Assembly: GCA_910588895.1 (NCBI GenBank)
Contig: CAJUSS010000011.1
Coordinates: 1 to 41,503, forward strand
Direction: 5' to 3'
Length of the DNA stretch: 41,503 bases
Origin: an uncultured Lachnospiraceae bacterium
Lineage (GTDB): Bacteria; Bacillota; Clostridia; Lachnospirales; Lachnospiraceae
Below, in pieces: positions 17,029-24,558 of the stretch; position 1 is the first letter of the stretch; each line of letters begins with the position of its first letter. The translations under genes were made by a program, and so were the position numbers. The notes beneath the pieces are model-generated. The model saw only the letters and a list, made by a program, of their open reading frames with translations. It did not search any database and was not told the origin of the DNA.

Positions 17029-18414
17029 CTAGAGCACTATGCACCCTAAGATCGGTTTCTTTAATGTATCCACAGCCTCCTTTTCCTGGAGGATCTCTCT
17101 GCACTTAGAAGTCCCTCTCTGTTCTGCCAGCACTACAGCCTCGCAGGCGGCCAGCAGGCGCAGCGTATCCGAGGTCTTGTTCATATCTGCCCCCACAGAC
17201 AGGCTGATCTGCGGCAGACGGCCGGCCAGCTTATCGGCCAGCTCCCTTAAGGTCTCCTCGGGGATCGTACCGGTGAGCAGTACCTTTTTCGCCTCCCCAG
17301 CATGATTGATCATGTTCAATGCGATCCGGTCGAGCACATCATCCTCTGCCGGCCGCACGGCACGGCCCTCAAGGCGCTCCAGCAGACGGTCCACGCTGCT
17401 TAAGGTCCCCGTCTTTTCCGGTGTGCCGAACACACCTAAGATCTTGATCCGGAACTGGTCCTTTACCTCCTCATCTGTATGGAGCTTTCCGCACAGCACA
17501 TAGATCATACAGAAATAAAATGCCATCAGGAAGGCCCCGCCTACCCCGCCGATCAACGCATATTTGATCCCGCTCATAGCTACTTTCCGCTTGGACAGCT
17601 CCTCCGGCAGCTCCGGCTCCACCAGACTGTCTCTGGCCTTCTCCATATTGGTCAGGCTGTTCTGATAGGACATGACCTTATCGCCGTTGTTCTTTTTTAC
17701 ATCGATCAGGTCCATATCCAGCACCGTGTCCACACTGCGGTTCACCACATCCACAGTGTGGGCTCCAACCACCGACGTAAAGTTCTTCTGACAGGCATCT
17801 ACATTCTCTAAAAATGTCTCTAAGAGCTTCTCCGCTGTCGCCGCATCCAGATAGGTGGCGGTCACCGTAAGGGTGTTGCTTCCCTGGTCCCCGGACACGG
17901 AGATCAGCTCCCGCAGATAGATCTGCTCCACCCCCAGCTCACGTTCCAGCCCCTCCCAGTCCATCTGCCGGAGCAGGTTGGAGCTGTAGAGCTTGACTAA
18001 GCTGTCCGCAGGATCCACATCTGCCCCTGCGCCTTCGGTCTGACTAACGCTCTCCTCCATCTGGAACAGCAGATCCGCCGATGCGACCGGCTTATCATAG
18101 GGATCGATCTTCATCAATATCGATCCCTCCATATAGCGGTCCAATTCCTTGATCGCCGTCTGGATGTTCTCGATGTTCTTTTCATAGGAATCAAGCCCTT
18201 CCTCATAGGAGACCATATCCTCCTCATACGCTTCTCTGGACTCCACCACAAGCGCCGCATCCTGCTGGGACTGCAAGCCCGTCACCACCTTATAGCTCCC
18301 TAAGACCAGCCCAAAAGCTACCGCTACAAGGAGGATCGGCCTCCAGCGGTATAACAGGGTAAACAGCAGGTCCTTTAGGTCGATCTCCTGCTCATACATG
18401 TTCTCATGATCCAT
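17029..18414 (-). CDS. Wzz/CapA-like chain-length protein with degenerate kinase-like C-terminus (first copy)
   Basis: A 461-residue protein. E-I-D-L-K-D-L-L-F-T-L-L leads into a first membrane helix. A long alpha/beta extracellular part follows, and a second helix begins after I-K-Y-A-L-I-G-G-V-G-G-A. The tail has K-V-L-L-T-G-T-I-P-E-E-T where an active BY-kinase would have the Walker A motif, and ends in I-L-G-C-I-V-L like the sister gene. No tyrosine cluster is present. It belongs to the polysaccharide co-polymerase family that sets polymer length with Wzy. I start at the ATG at 18412-18414 because a CGGAGG site lies 5 bases before it; the ATG at 18438 has none. A terminator follows the stop codon. 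Confidence 0.88.
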   Translation of the reverse strand: MDHENMYEQEIDLKDLLFTLLYRWRPILLVAVAFGLVLGSYKVVTGLQSQQDAALVVESREAYEEDMVSYEEGLDSYEKNIENIQTAIKELDRYMEGSILMKIDPYDKPVASADLLFQMEESVSQTEGAGADVDPADSLVKLYSSNLLRQMDWEGLERELGVEQIYLRELISVSGDQGSNTLTVTATYLDAATAEKLLETFLENVDACQKNFTSVVGAHTVDVVNRSVDTVLDMDLIDVKKNNGDKVMSYQNSLTNMEKARDSLVEPELPEELSKRKVAMSGIKYALIGGVGGAFLMAFYFCMIYVLCGKLHTDEEVKDQFRIKILGVFGTPEKTGTLSSVDRLLERLEGRAVRPAEDDVLDRIALNMINHAGEAKKVLLTGTIPEETLRELADKLAGRLPQISLSVGADMNKTSDTLRLLAACEAVVLAEQRGTSKCREILQEKEAVDTLKKPILGCIVL

Positions 18415-18457
18415 TTTAGCCTCCGTTCTGCCGGCCATACCGGCTCGATCCTCAAGA

Positions 18458-19876
18458 TCACCGCGATCCTTTTTTCGTCAATACGACAAATACGGTCAAG
18501 ATCAATATCTCGATATCCTTTATGATCGACCAGTTATCGATATACTGCATATCCAACCGCACCACTTCATCAAAATCCTTGATATCGCTCCGCCCGCTGA
18601 TCTGCCAGAGCCCGGTCAGGCCCGGCGTCATGCTCAGACGGCATTTATGCTTTGCTTCATACTGCTCAAACTCATCCACCGTAGGCGGCCGTGTCCCTAC
18701 CAGGCTCATGTCGCCTTTTAACACATTCCAGAACTGGGGCATCTCGTCGATGCTGGTCTTTCGGATGAACTTGCCCACCTTGGTGATCCGCGGATCGTCC
18801 TCCATCTTGAACATCAGGCCCTGGACCTCGTTCTTCTCCATCAGCTCTTTTTTCCGCGCCTCCGCATCCTGGTACATAGAGCGGAACTTATAGAAGGTGA
18901 ACTTCCTCCCATTCTTCCCCACCCGGGTCTGTCCAAAAAATACCGGTCCAGGGGACTCCAGCTTGATCGCCGGCGCCACAAAGATCGTGGCCACTCCTAA
19001 GAGCACCATCCCCACCAGACTCCCGATCATATCCAGTATCCGCTTGGCCACCACCTGCCGGGTAGAAAAAAGGTTTCGGGCAAAGGTCACCACCGCATAC
19101 TTGCCCACCCGGTTTAAGGTCTTCTTTCCATGGACCTCCATGTCAAAGATGTCGATGTTCACATCCACGATGATCCCCATCTGGGCAAGCTCTCTGGCCC
19201 AGCGCTCCAGCCGGCCACGATGGGACCGTTCCGGATCCATGATAAAGACCTCATCGATCTCGTGGTGGATCACATGATCCATAAAGGTATCCACATTGGC
19301 CACCACCGGTATCTTCTCGATCCCCTCCCCTACAGCATCCTCGTCCAGCAGGACGATCCCGGTCAGGTTCCGGCTCCATTCGTTAAAGCTGACGATATTA
19401 TGGATGACACTGCCGATCCTCTCCCTGGTGGCCACCACCAGCATGCGGTTGCTGTATTTGCTCTTCCGATAGACCTTGATCATGTACTGCTTTAACAGCA
19501 TATGGCCGCCGTATGTAAGGAGGATATCGATCGTGATAAAATAGCTGAACACCAGTCTGGACAGGGTCGTCGCCTGATGGCCCAGATACAGCAGGACGAT
19601 CAGGATGACCGATACCATAGACTGAGCTTTGATCACCTCCATCAGATTTTCTATGTGACTCTGACGGAAAAAATGATGGTTAAAGTCAAAGACCATACTG
19701 GCCATCACCTGGATCACCAAGGTCAGCGGGATCAGCCAGATCTGATCGCCAGGCCGGGATATCCCCATAAAAACAGAATATCGGATATGGAACGCTACCA
19801 CCAGACTGACTATCAGGCATGCCGCATCCACCAGCATGAGCATCCCCTTTTCGATCGTTTTTCTCTTTTGATACAT
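18458..19876 (-). CDS. WbaP/EpsE-type polyprenyl-phosphate sugar-phosphate transferase
   Basis: A 472-residue priming transferase. Four hydrophobic helices lie in the first 130 residues. A Rossmann-like cytoplasmic domain follows (R-M-L-V-V-A-T-R), then a re-entrant helix and the catalytic domain: S-P-G-P-V-F-F-G-Q-T-R-V-G, K-F-R-S-M-Y-Q-D-A-E, S-I-D-E-M-P-Q-F-W-N, G-D-M-S-L-V-G-T-R-P and P-G-L-T-G-L-W-Q-I-S-G-R. It links the first hexose-1-phosphate to undecaprenyl phosphate. The start at 19874-19876 has an ideal CGGAGGAG site; the upstream ATG at 19951 lacks one. It is the first gene of the main operon, behind a structured leader of about 107 bases. Confidence 0.92.
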   Translation of the reverse strand: MYQKRKTIEKGMLMLVDAACLIVSLVVAFHIRYSVFMGISRPGDQIWLIPLTLVIQVMASMVFDFNHHFFRQSHIENLMEVIKAQSMVSVILIVLLYLGHQATTLSRLVFSYFITIDILLTYGGHMLLKQYMIKVYRKSKYSNRMLVVATRERIGSVIHNIVSFNEWSRNLTGIVLLDEDAVGEGIEKIPVVANVDTFMDHVIHHEIDEVFIMDPERSHRGRLERWARELAQMGIIVDVNIDIFDMEVHGKKTLNRVGKYAVVTFARNLFSTRQVVAKRILDMIGSLVGMVLLGVATIFVAPAIKLESPGPVFFGQTRVGKNGRKFTFYKFRSMYQDAEARKKELMEKNEVQGLMFKMEDDPRITKVGKFIRKTSIDEMPQFWNVLKGDMSLVGTRPPTVDEFEQYEAKHKCRLSMTPGLTGLWQISGRSDIKDFDEVVRLDMQYIDNWSIIKDIEILILTVFVVLTKKGSR

Positions 19877-19888
19877 AGCTCCTCCGCG

Positions 19889-19984
19889 ATCATCTATGAT
19901 GATGCACAAAAGACCATGCCTTTCGCATGATCTAACGCCTATATTTTTCAAAGATCATCTGATAGCTGTCAATGGCACAGCTAT
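19889..19984 (-). promoter_or_regulatory. Structured 5' leader of the main polysaccharide operon
   Basis: Three hairpins follow the predicted transcription start. Hairpin 1 (19984-19962) has an 8-bp perfect stem ATAGCTGT/ACAGCTAT with a 7-base loop at the very 5' end. Hairpin 2 (19933-19911) has a 9-bp stem with a GAAAG loop and is followed by UUUU, so it could act as a terminator. Hairpin 3 (19903-19889) has a 6-bp stem ending four bases before the AGGAGG site. No known riboswitch was recognised. Confidence 0.45.
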
Positions 19985-19989
19985 TGTCC

Positions 19990-19998
19990 ATTATACCA
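19990..19998 (-). promoter_or_regulatory. Extended -10 promoter of the main polysaccharide operon
   Basis: Minus-strand TGG-TATAAT (19998-19990). No good -35 hexamer is seen 17 bases upstream, where the sequence is A-rich, so the promoter probably relies on the extended -10 or on an activator. Confidence 0.6.
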
Positions 19999-20090
19999 TA
20001 TCCGCATTTTTTTTCTTTAATATTCTATTAATTTTTTCGAAATCCTCCTGCCGATCATATCCAGGACAAAACATGGGAACGATATCCATG

Positions 20091-20975
20091 TCAAGACCGA
20101 TCCGACGCGATGGCCGACCGCCACCTCCTCCGATATTCTCCCGGCGCGATCCCCTCCACCTTTTTGAACACCCTCGCGAAATACGCCGGCTCCTCTATCC
20201 CGCATTCCCTCCCGATCTCCTCCACGGACAAGTCGCTGAAGCGCAAAAGCTGCTTAGCCCGGGTCACACGGAGCTGCGCCAGATAGGTCCCTACCGATAC
20301 GCCAAACTGCTCCTTAAAGATCCTGGTCAGATAAAACTTATTGATGAAAAAACGCTCTGCCAGCTGATCCAAGGAGAGCCGTTCCCGGTAGTGCTCCTCC
20401 AGATAGTCCTTCGCCAGCTGGAGGGACTGCTTTTTCGGGCTGGCACAAAGACTCCTCTCCGGGTCCCAGCTCTCCTCCATGAGCAGCGTCAAAAGGCCGG
20501 TCAGCCTCTCAAAGATCCGCATATCACGGATATAGTCTCCAGAACCTGCGATCTCAAAAAGCTCCTGCAGCAGGACCTCAAAACCGCTCAGATCTTTCGG
20601 ATGAAAGACCGTCTTTCCTCCCCTTTCCCTGTATTTAGCATAGATCCCATTCATGTTCGGCCCATAAAAATGGACCCATTTAAGCTTCCACAGCTCCTGC
20701 TCCGACCGATGGGCATAGGCTTTCTGGCAGTCGATAAACACACAGTCCCCTACAGAGAGGTGATAGCTCTCCCCGTCAAAGTCCAGCCGCCCGGCCCCCT
20801 CCAAGATCATAAAAAACAGATAGGACGCCAATGACTCCCGGCTGCTGGTATGGGGCTTTAATGCCTGCAGCTCACCGGTCTCCTGCAGATGGAGCAGATT
20901 GGTCCTGGCAAAATCCGACGGGGTGTAGATGATCCGCTTGGCCGCCACCATCGTTCCCTGAAACAGAGCCTCCAT
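20091..20975 (-). CDS. AraC-family transcriptional regulator
   Basis: A 294-residue regulator. The N-terminal half is a cupin-like sensing domain (G-R-L-D-F-D-G-E-S-Y-H-L-S-V-G-D-C-V-F-I). The last 100 residues carry the two helix-turn-helix motifs (L-S-L-D-Q-L-A-E-R-F-F-I-N and L-S-V-E-E-I-G-R-E-C-G-I-E-E-P-A-Y-F-A-R-V-F-K-K). The start at 20973-20975 has an AGGAGG site 6 bases upstream and a strong promoter 38 bases further. Longer in-frame starts would run through that promoter. The gene lies between the main polysaccharide operon (downstream, same strand, no clear terminator between) and the divergent gmd operon, so it probably controls one or both. The inducer is unknown, possibly a sugar. 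Confidence 0.92.
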   Translation of the reverse strand: MEALFQGTMVAAKRIIYTPSDFARTNLLHLQETGELQALKPHTSSRESLASYLFFMILEGAGRLDFDGESYHLSVGDCVFIDCQKAYAHRSEQELWKLKWVHFYGPNMNGIYAKYRERGGKTVFHPKDLSGFEVLLQELFEIAGSGDYIRDMRIFERLTGLLTLLMEESWDPERSLCASPKKQSLQLAKDYLEEHYRERLSLDQLAERFFINKFYLTRIFKEQFGVSVGTYLAQLRVTRAKQLLRFSDLSVEEIGRECGIEEPAYFARVFKKVEGIAPGEYRRRWRSAIASDRS

Positions 20976-21012
20976 ATATGTCCTCCTATCCCTGCACACC
21001 GCGTTCCTCCCC

Positions 21013-21041
21013 AGTATACACAGCGCCCCAAAAAACGTCAA
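21013..21041 (-). promoter_or_regulatory. Sigma-A promoter of the araC-type gene
   Basis: Minus-strand TTGACG (21041-21036), 17-base spacer, TATACT (21018-21013). It is nearly consensus and divergent from the gmd promoter. Confidence 0.8.
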
Positions 21042-21050
21042 GGCAAAAGT

Positions 21051-21080
21051 CAATATCGTACCAGCATTTCGCAATATCGT
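21051..21080 (+). promoter_or_regulatory. Direct-repeat operator, probably for the AraC-type regulator
   Basis: CAATATCGT is present at 21051-21059 and again at 21072-21080, in the same orientation with a 21-base period, i.e. two helical turns. AraC-family proteins bind such direct half-sites. The second copy ends three bases before the gmd -35 box, the usual position for an activator touching sigma, and the first lies 10 bases from the -35 box of the regulator's own promoter. Confidence 0.65.
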
Positions 21081-21083
21081 GGC

Positions 21084-21112
21084 TTGCGGACCGTCGCTGT
21101 ATTTTTTAAAAT
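21084..21112 (+). promoter_or_regulatory. Sigma-A promoter of the GDP-fucose operon
   Basis: TTGCGG (21084-21089), 17-base spacer, TAAAAT (21107-21112). It leaves a leader of about 52 bases before gmd. The imperfect -35 fits activator dependence. Confidence 0.65.
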
Positions 21113-21170
21113 TAAGCAGATACACATTGCCATCCTTACAAAAATACGTTACTATAAAGGAGTCACAAAA

Positions 21171-22238
21171 ATGAAGAGAGCATTGATCACTGGCATCACA
21201 GGCCAGGACGGGTCTTACCTGGCCGAACTGCTCCTGGAGAAGGGGTATGAGGTCCATGGCATCGTCCGCAGGGCATCCTTGCCGAACACGGACCGCATCC
21301 GCCATCTGCTGGCAGAAGGGAGGGTCGCGCTCCACGACGGAGATTTATCGGACTCCTCCTCGATCATCCGCGTCATCAACATCGTACAACCGGATGAGCT
21401 CTACAATCTGGCCGCCCAATCCCATGTCCAGGTCTCCTTTGACGCGCCGGAATATTCCGGCGAGGTGGATGCCATCGGCGTCCTGCGGATCTTGGAGGCG
21501 ATCCGGATCTTAGGGCTGGAAAAAAAGATCCGGTTCTACCAGGCCTCTACCTCCGAACTGTACGGAAAGGTGGAGGAGGTGCCCCAGAAAGAGACCACTC
21601 CCTTCCACCCATACAGCCCTTACGCGATCGCCAAGCAGTACGGCTTCTGGATGACCCGGGAATACCGGGAGGCCTATGGGATGTTCGCGGTGAACGGCAT
21701 CCTGTTCAACCATGAATCCGAACGCCGTGGGGAGAACTTCGTCACCCGCAAGATCACATTGGCCGCCGGCCGTATCGCGGAGGGCTTGCAGGACCACTTG
21801 TGCCTGGGCAATCTGGCATCGAAGCGGGACTGGGGGTATGCAAAGGACTATGTGGAATGTATGTGGCTGATGCTCCAGCAGGATGCACCGGAGGACTTCG
21901 TCATCGCTACCGGTAAGCAGCATACCGTCCGGGATTTTACGGAAAAAGCATTTAAGGCCAACGGCCTGGAAATCCGCTGGGAAGGGAGCGGCCTGGACGA
22001 AAAAGGCTATGATGCCAAGACCGGAAAGCTGTTAGTCTGCGTAGACCCCGCTTGGTTCCGTCCCACGGATGTGGACAACCTGTGGGGCGACCCCACCAAA
22101 GCCAGGACCCGCCTTAACTGGGATCCGCAGAAGACCAGCTATGAGCAGCTGGTCCAGATCATGGCCCGGCATGACCGTCATCTGGCCAAAAGAGAAGCCC
22201 TTATCCGGGAGGCTGAAAGGAAAGGCGATCCATTATGA
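21171..22238 (+). CDS. gmd: GDP-mannose 4,6-dehydratase
   Basis: A 355-residue GDP-mannose dehydratase, close to the family's usual length. It opens with A-L-I-T-G-I-T-G-Q-D-G-S-Y-L-A-E, the diagnostic Gmd Rossmann motif. Further marks are Q-A-S-T-S-E-L-Y-G-K-V, the catalytic Y-A-I-A-K (Tyr/Lys) and F-N-H-E-S-E-R-R-G-E-N-F-V-T-R-K, all highly conserved. It converts GDP-D-mannose to GDP-4-keto-6-deoxy-mannose using bound NADP. The start at 21171 has AAAGGAG. Long upstream in-frame extensions run through the promoter region and are not used. The stop overlaps the fcl start (ATGATGG). Confidence 0.97.
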   Translation: MKRALITGITGQDGSYLAELLLEKGYEVHGIVRRASLPNTDRIRHLLAEGRVALHDGDLSDSSSIIRVINIVQPDELYNLAAQSHVQVSFDAPEYSGEVDAIGVLRILEAIRILGLEKKIRFYQASTSELYGKVEEVPQKETTPFHPYSPYAIAKQYGFWMTREYREAYGMFAVNGILFNHESERRGENFVTRKITLAAGRIAEGLQDHLCLGNLASKRDWGYAKDYVECMWLMLQQDAPEDFVIATGKQHTVRDFTEKAFKANGLEIRWEGSGLDEKGYDAKTGKLLVCVDPAWFRPTDVDNLWGDPTKARTRLNWDPQKTSYEQLVQIMARHDRHLAKREALIREAERKGDPL

Positions 22239-23179
22239 TGGAAAAAAATGCAAAGATCTATGTGGCGGGCCACCAGGGCATGGTCGGCTCCGCTATCATG
22301 AGGGCTCTCACACAGCAGGGCTATACAAATATCATCACCCGCACTCACCGGGAGCTGGACTTATGCCGCCAAGAGCCGGTGGAGCGCTTTTTTGCCCAGG
22401 AAAAGCCCGATTATGTCTTTTTGGCTGCCGCCAAGGTGGGCGGGATCGTGGCGAACCAGGATGCCCTGGCCGATTTTATGTATGACAACATGATCTTGGA
22501 AATGAACGTGATCCATTCGGCCTGGATGAATGGGTGTAAAAAATTAGAGTTTTTAGGTTCCTCCTGCATCTATCCCCGCATGGCGCCCCAGCCCATGAAG
22601 GAGAGCTATCTGCTCACCAGTGCGCTGGAAAAGACCAATGAAGCCTATGCCCTGGCCAAGATCTCCGGTCTGAAATACTGTGCGTTCTTAAACCGCCAGT
22701 ACGGCACAGACTATATCAGCGTCATGCCCACCAATCTCTACGGCCCCAATGACAACTACCATCCCACCCACAGCCATGTGCTGCCTGCCCTGATCCGCCG
22801 TTTCCACGAGGCAAAGGAGGCCGGGCTTCCCTCCGTCACCTGCTGGGGGGACGGCAGCCCTCTCCGGGAGTTCTTATATGTGGACGATCTGGCAGACCTC
22901 TGTGTGTTCCTGATGAACAACTACAGCGGCGACGAGACGGTCAATGCCGGTACCGGCAAGGAGATCTCCATCAAAGACCTTACGGACCTGGTGGCTAAGG
23001 TCATCGGATACCAGGGAACGATCTGCTGGGATACCAGCCGTCCAAACGGCACGCCCCGCAAGCTTTTGGATGTCTCCAAGAGCAGGGCTTTGGGATGGAC
23101 CTATAAGACCGGCCTGGAGGAAGGCATCCGCCTTGCCTATAAGGACTTCCTGGAAAACCCCATGCGGGCAGAGAGGTAG
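22235..23179 (+). CDS. fcl: GDP-L-fucose synthase (3,5-epimerase/4-reductase)
   Basis: A 314-residue SDR that completes GDP-L-fucose formation from the Gmd product using NADPH. Visible motifs: V-A-G-H-Q-G-M-V-G-S-A, L-A-A-A-K-V-G-G-I, L-G-S-S-C-I-Y-P and the catalytic Y-A-L-A-K (Tyr and Lys), then M-P-T-N-L-Y-G-P-N-D-N-Y. Length and motifs agree with WcaG/Fcl. It overlaps gmd by four bases, so the two are translationally coupled. The ATG at 22238 is an alternative start that shortens it by one residue. Confidence 0.97.
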   Translation: MMEKNAKIYVAGHQGMVGSAIMRALTQQGYTNIITRTHRELDLCRQEPVERFFAQEKPDYVFLAAAKVGGIVANQDALADFMYDNMILEMNVIHSAWMNGCKKLEFLGSSCIYPRMAPQPMKESYLLTSALEKTNEAYALAKISGLKYCAFLNRQYGTDYISVMPTNLYGPNDNYHPTHSHVLPALIRRFHEAKEAGLPSVTCWGDGSPLREFLYVDDLADLCVFLMNNYSGDETVNAGTGKEISIKDLTDLVAKVIGYQGTICWDTSRPNGTPRKLLDVSKSRALGWTYKTGLEEGIRLAYKDFLENPMRAER

Positions 23180-23182
23180 ATC

Positions 23183-24496
23183 ATGAACATCATCCTATTA
23201 TCCGGCGGATCGGGAAAACGGTTATGGCCCCTTTCCAATGACATCCGCTCAAAACAGTTCATCAAGATATTTAAGACTGAGGATGGCAGCTATGGATCCA
23301 TGGTCCAGCGTGTGTACCATCAGATCCGCAAAGTGGATCCGGGCGCGGACGTGACCATCGCCACCTCAAAAGCCCAGGTCTCTTCCATCCATAACCAGCT
23401 GGGCGAACAAGTAGGGATCTCTGTGGAGCCCTGCCGCCGGGACACCTTCCCGGCCATCGCTCTGGCCACCGCCTACCTCCACTATGTCCGCGGCATCTCC
23501 GCTGACGAAGCCGTGGTCGTCTGTCCGGTGGACCCTTATGTGGATGACAGCTACTTTGCAGCGATCAAAAAGCTGGGCCAGCTGGCTGAAGAAGAGCAGG
23601 CCAACCTGGTGCTGATGGGCATCGAGCCCACCTATCCCAGCGAAAAATATGGCTATATCATCCCCGAGAGCCAGAGCCAGGTAAGCTTTGTCTCTACTTT
23701 TAAAGAAAAACCTGACTTAGAGACGGCCAAGATCTATCTCCGGCAGGGCGCTCTGTGGAATGGCGGTGTTTTTGCCTACAAGCTGGGCTATGTGCTGGAC
23801 AAGGCCCGTGCGCTGATCGGCTTTACCGACTACCAGGACCTGTTCACCCGATACGACACCCTGACCAAGATCAGCTTTGACTACGCAGTAGCTGAAAAGG
23901 AACCTCGCATCCAGGTCATGCGCTACAAGGGACAGTGGAAAGATCTGGGGACATGGAACACTCTGACCGAGGCCATGGGCGAGAGCATCGTGGGCGAGGC
24001 CATGATGGATGACAGCTGCAAAAACGTCCATATCGTTAATGAGCTGGGCGTGCCGGTGCTGGCTATGGGCCTTACCGATGTGGTCATCTCCGCCAGTCCT
24101 GAGGGGATCCTGGTCTCGGATAAGGAACAGTCCAGCTACATCAAGCCTCTGGTCGACCAGATCGACCAGCAGATCATGTTCGCCGAAAAATCCTGGGGAA
24201 GCTTCCGTGTATTGGATGTGGAAGCAGAGAGCCTGACGATCAAGGTGACCTTGAACAAAGGCCACAGCATGAACTACCACAGCCACCGCTGCCGGGATGA
24301 GGTGTGGACCGTCATCTCCGGCCATGGACAGACGGTGGTGGACGATGTCCGACAGGAGGTAGGCCCCGGCGATGTGATCGTCATGAAGGCCGGCTGCCGC
24401 CATACGGTCATCGCAGGAACAGAGCTGAAGCTGATCGAGGTCCAGCTAGGAAGAGAGATCAGCGTACATGATAAGCAGAAGTCAGAATTGTTATAG
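23183..24496 (+). CDS. manC: Mannose-1-phosphate guanylyltransferase with cupin tail
   Basis: A 437-residue enzyme. S-G-G-S-G-K-R-L-W-P-L-S at residues 7-18 is the GTP-binding pyrophosphorylase signature, with F-K-E-K-P-D as the sugar-binding motif. The C-terminal 110 residues form a type II phosphomannose-isomerase-like cupin: M-N-Y-H-S-H-R-C-R-D-E-V-W-T-V-I-S-G. It makes GDP-mannose for Gmd. Whether the cupin part has isomerase activity is not clear. It starts four bases after the fcl stop. The order gmd-fcl-manC-mutase gives a nearly self-contained GDP-fucose pathway from mannose-6-phosphate. Confidence 0.95.
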   Translation: MNIILLSGGSGKRLWPLSNDIRSKQFIKIFKTEDGSYGSMVQRVYHQIRKVDPGADVTIATSKAQVSSIHNQLGEQVGISVEPCRRDTFPAIALATAYLHYVRGISADEAVVVCPVDPYVDDSYFAAIKKLGQLAEEEQANLVLMGIEPTYPSEKYGYIIPESQSQVSFVSTFKEKPDLETAKIYLRQGALWNGGVFAYKLGYVLDKARALIGFTDYQDLFTRYDTLTKISFDYAVAEKEPRIQVMRYKGQWKDLGTWNTLTEAMGESIVGEAMMDDSCKNVHIVNELGVPVLAMGLTDVVISASPEGILVSDKEQSSYIKPLVDQIDQQIMFAEKSWGSFRVLDVEAESLTIKVTLNKGHSMNYHSHRCRDEVWTVISGHGQTVVDDVRQEVGPGDVIVMKAGCRHTVIAGTELKLIEVQLGREISVHDKQKSELL

Positions 24497-24558
24497 CCTG
24501 CATAAGGGACGCATGGCAGTCAGCGACCAAAAACCAAATATGGAGAATGGAGGATGTG

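Noticed and set aside
20017..20205. A 62-codon minus-strand frame after the AraC-type gene
   Set aside because: Overlaps the AraC C-terminus in another frame, with no supporting site.
21127..21155. TTGCCA-17-TACTAT as a gmd promoter
   Set aside because: Transcription would start inside or after the gmd ribosome binding site; the TTGCGG-17-TAAAAT promoter upstream fits better.
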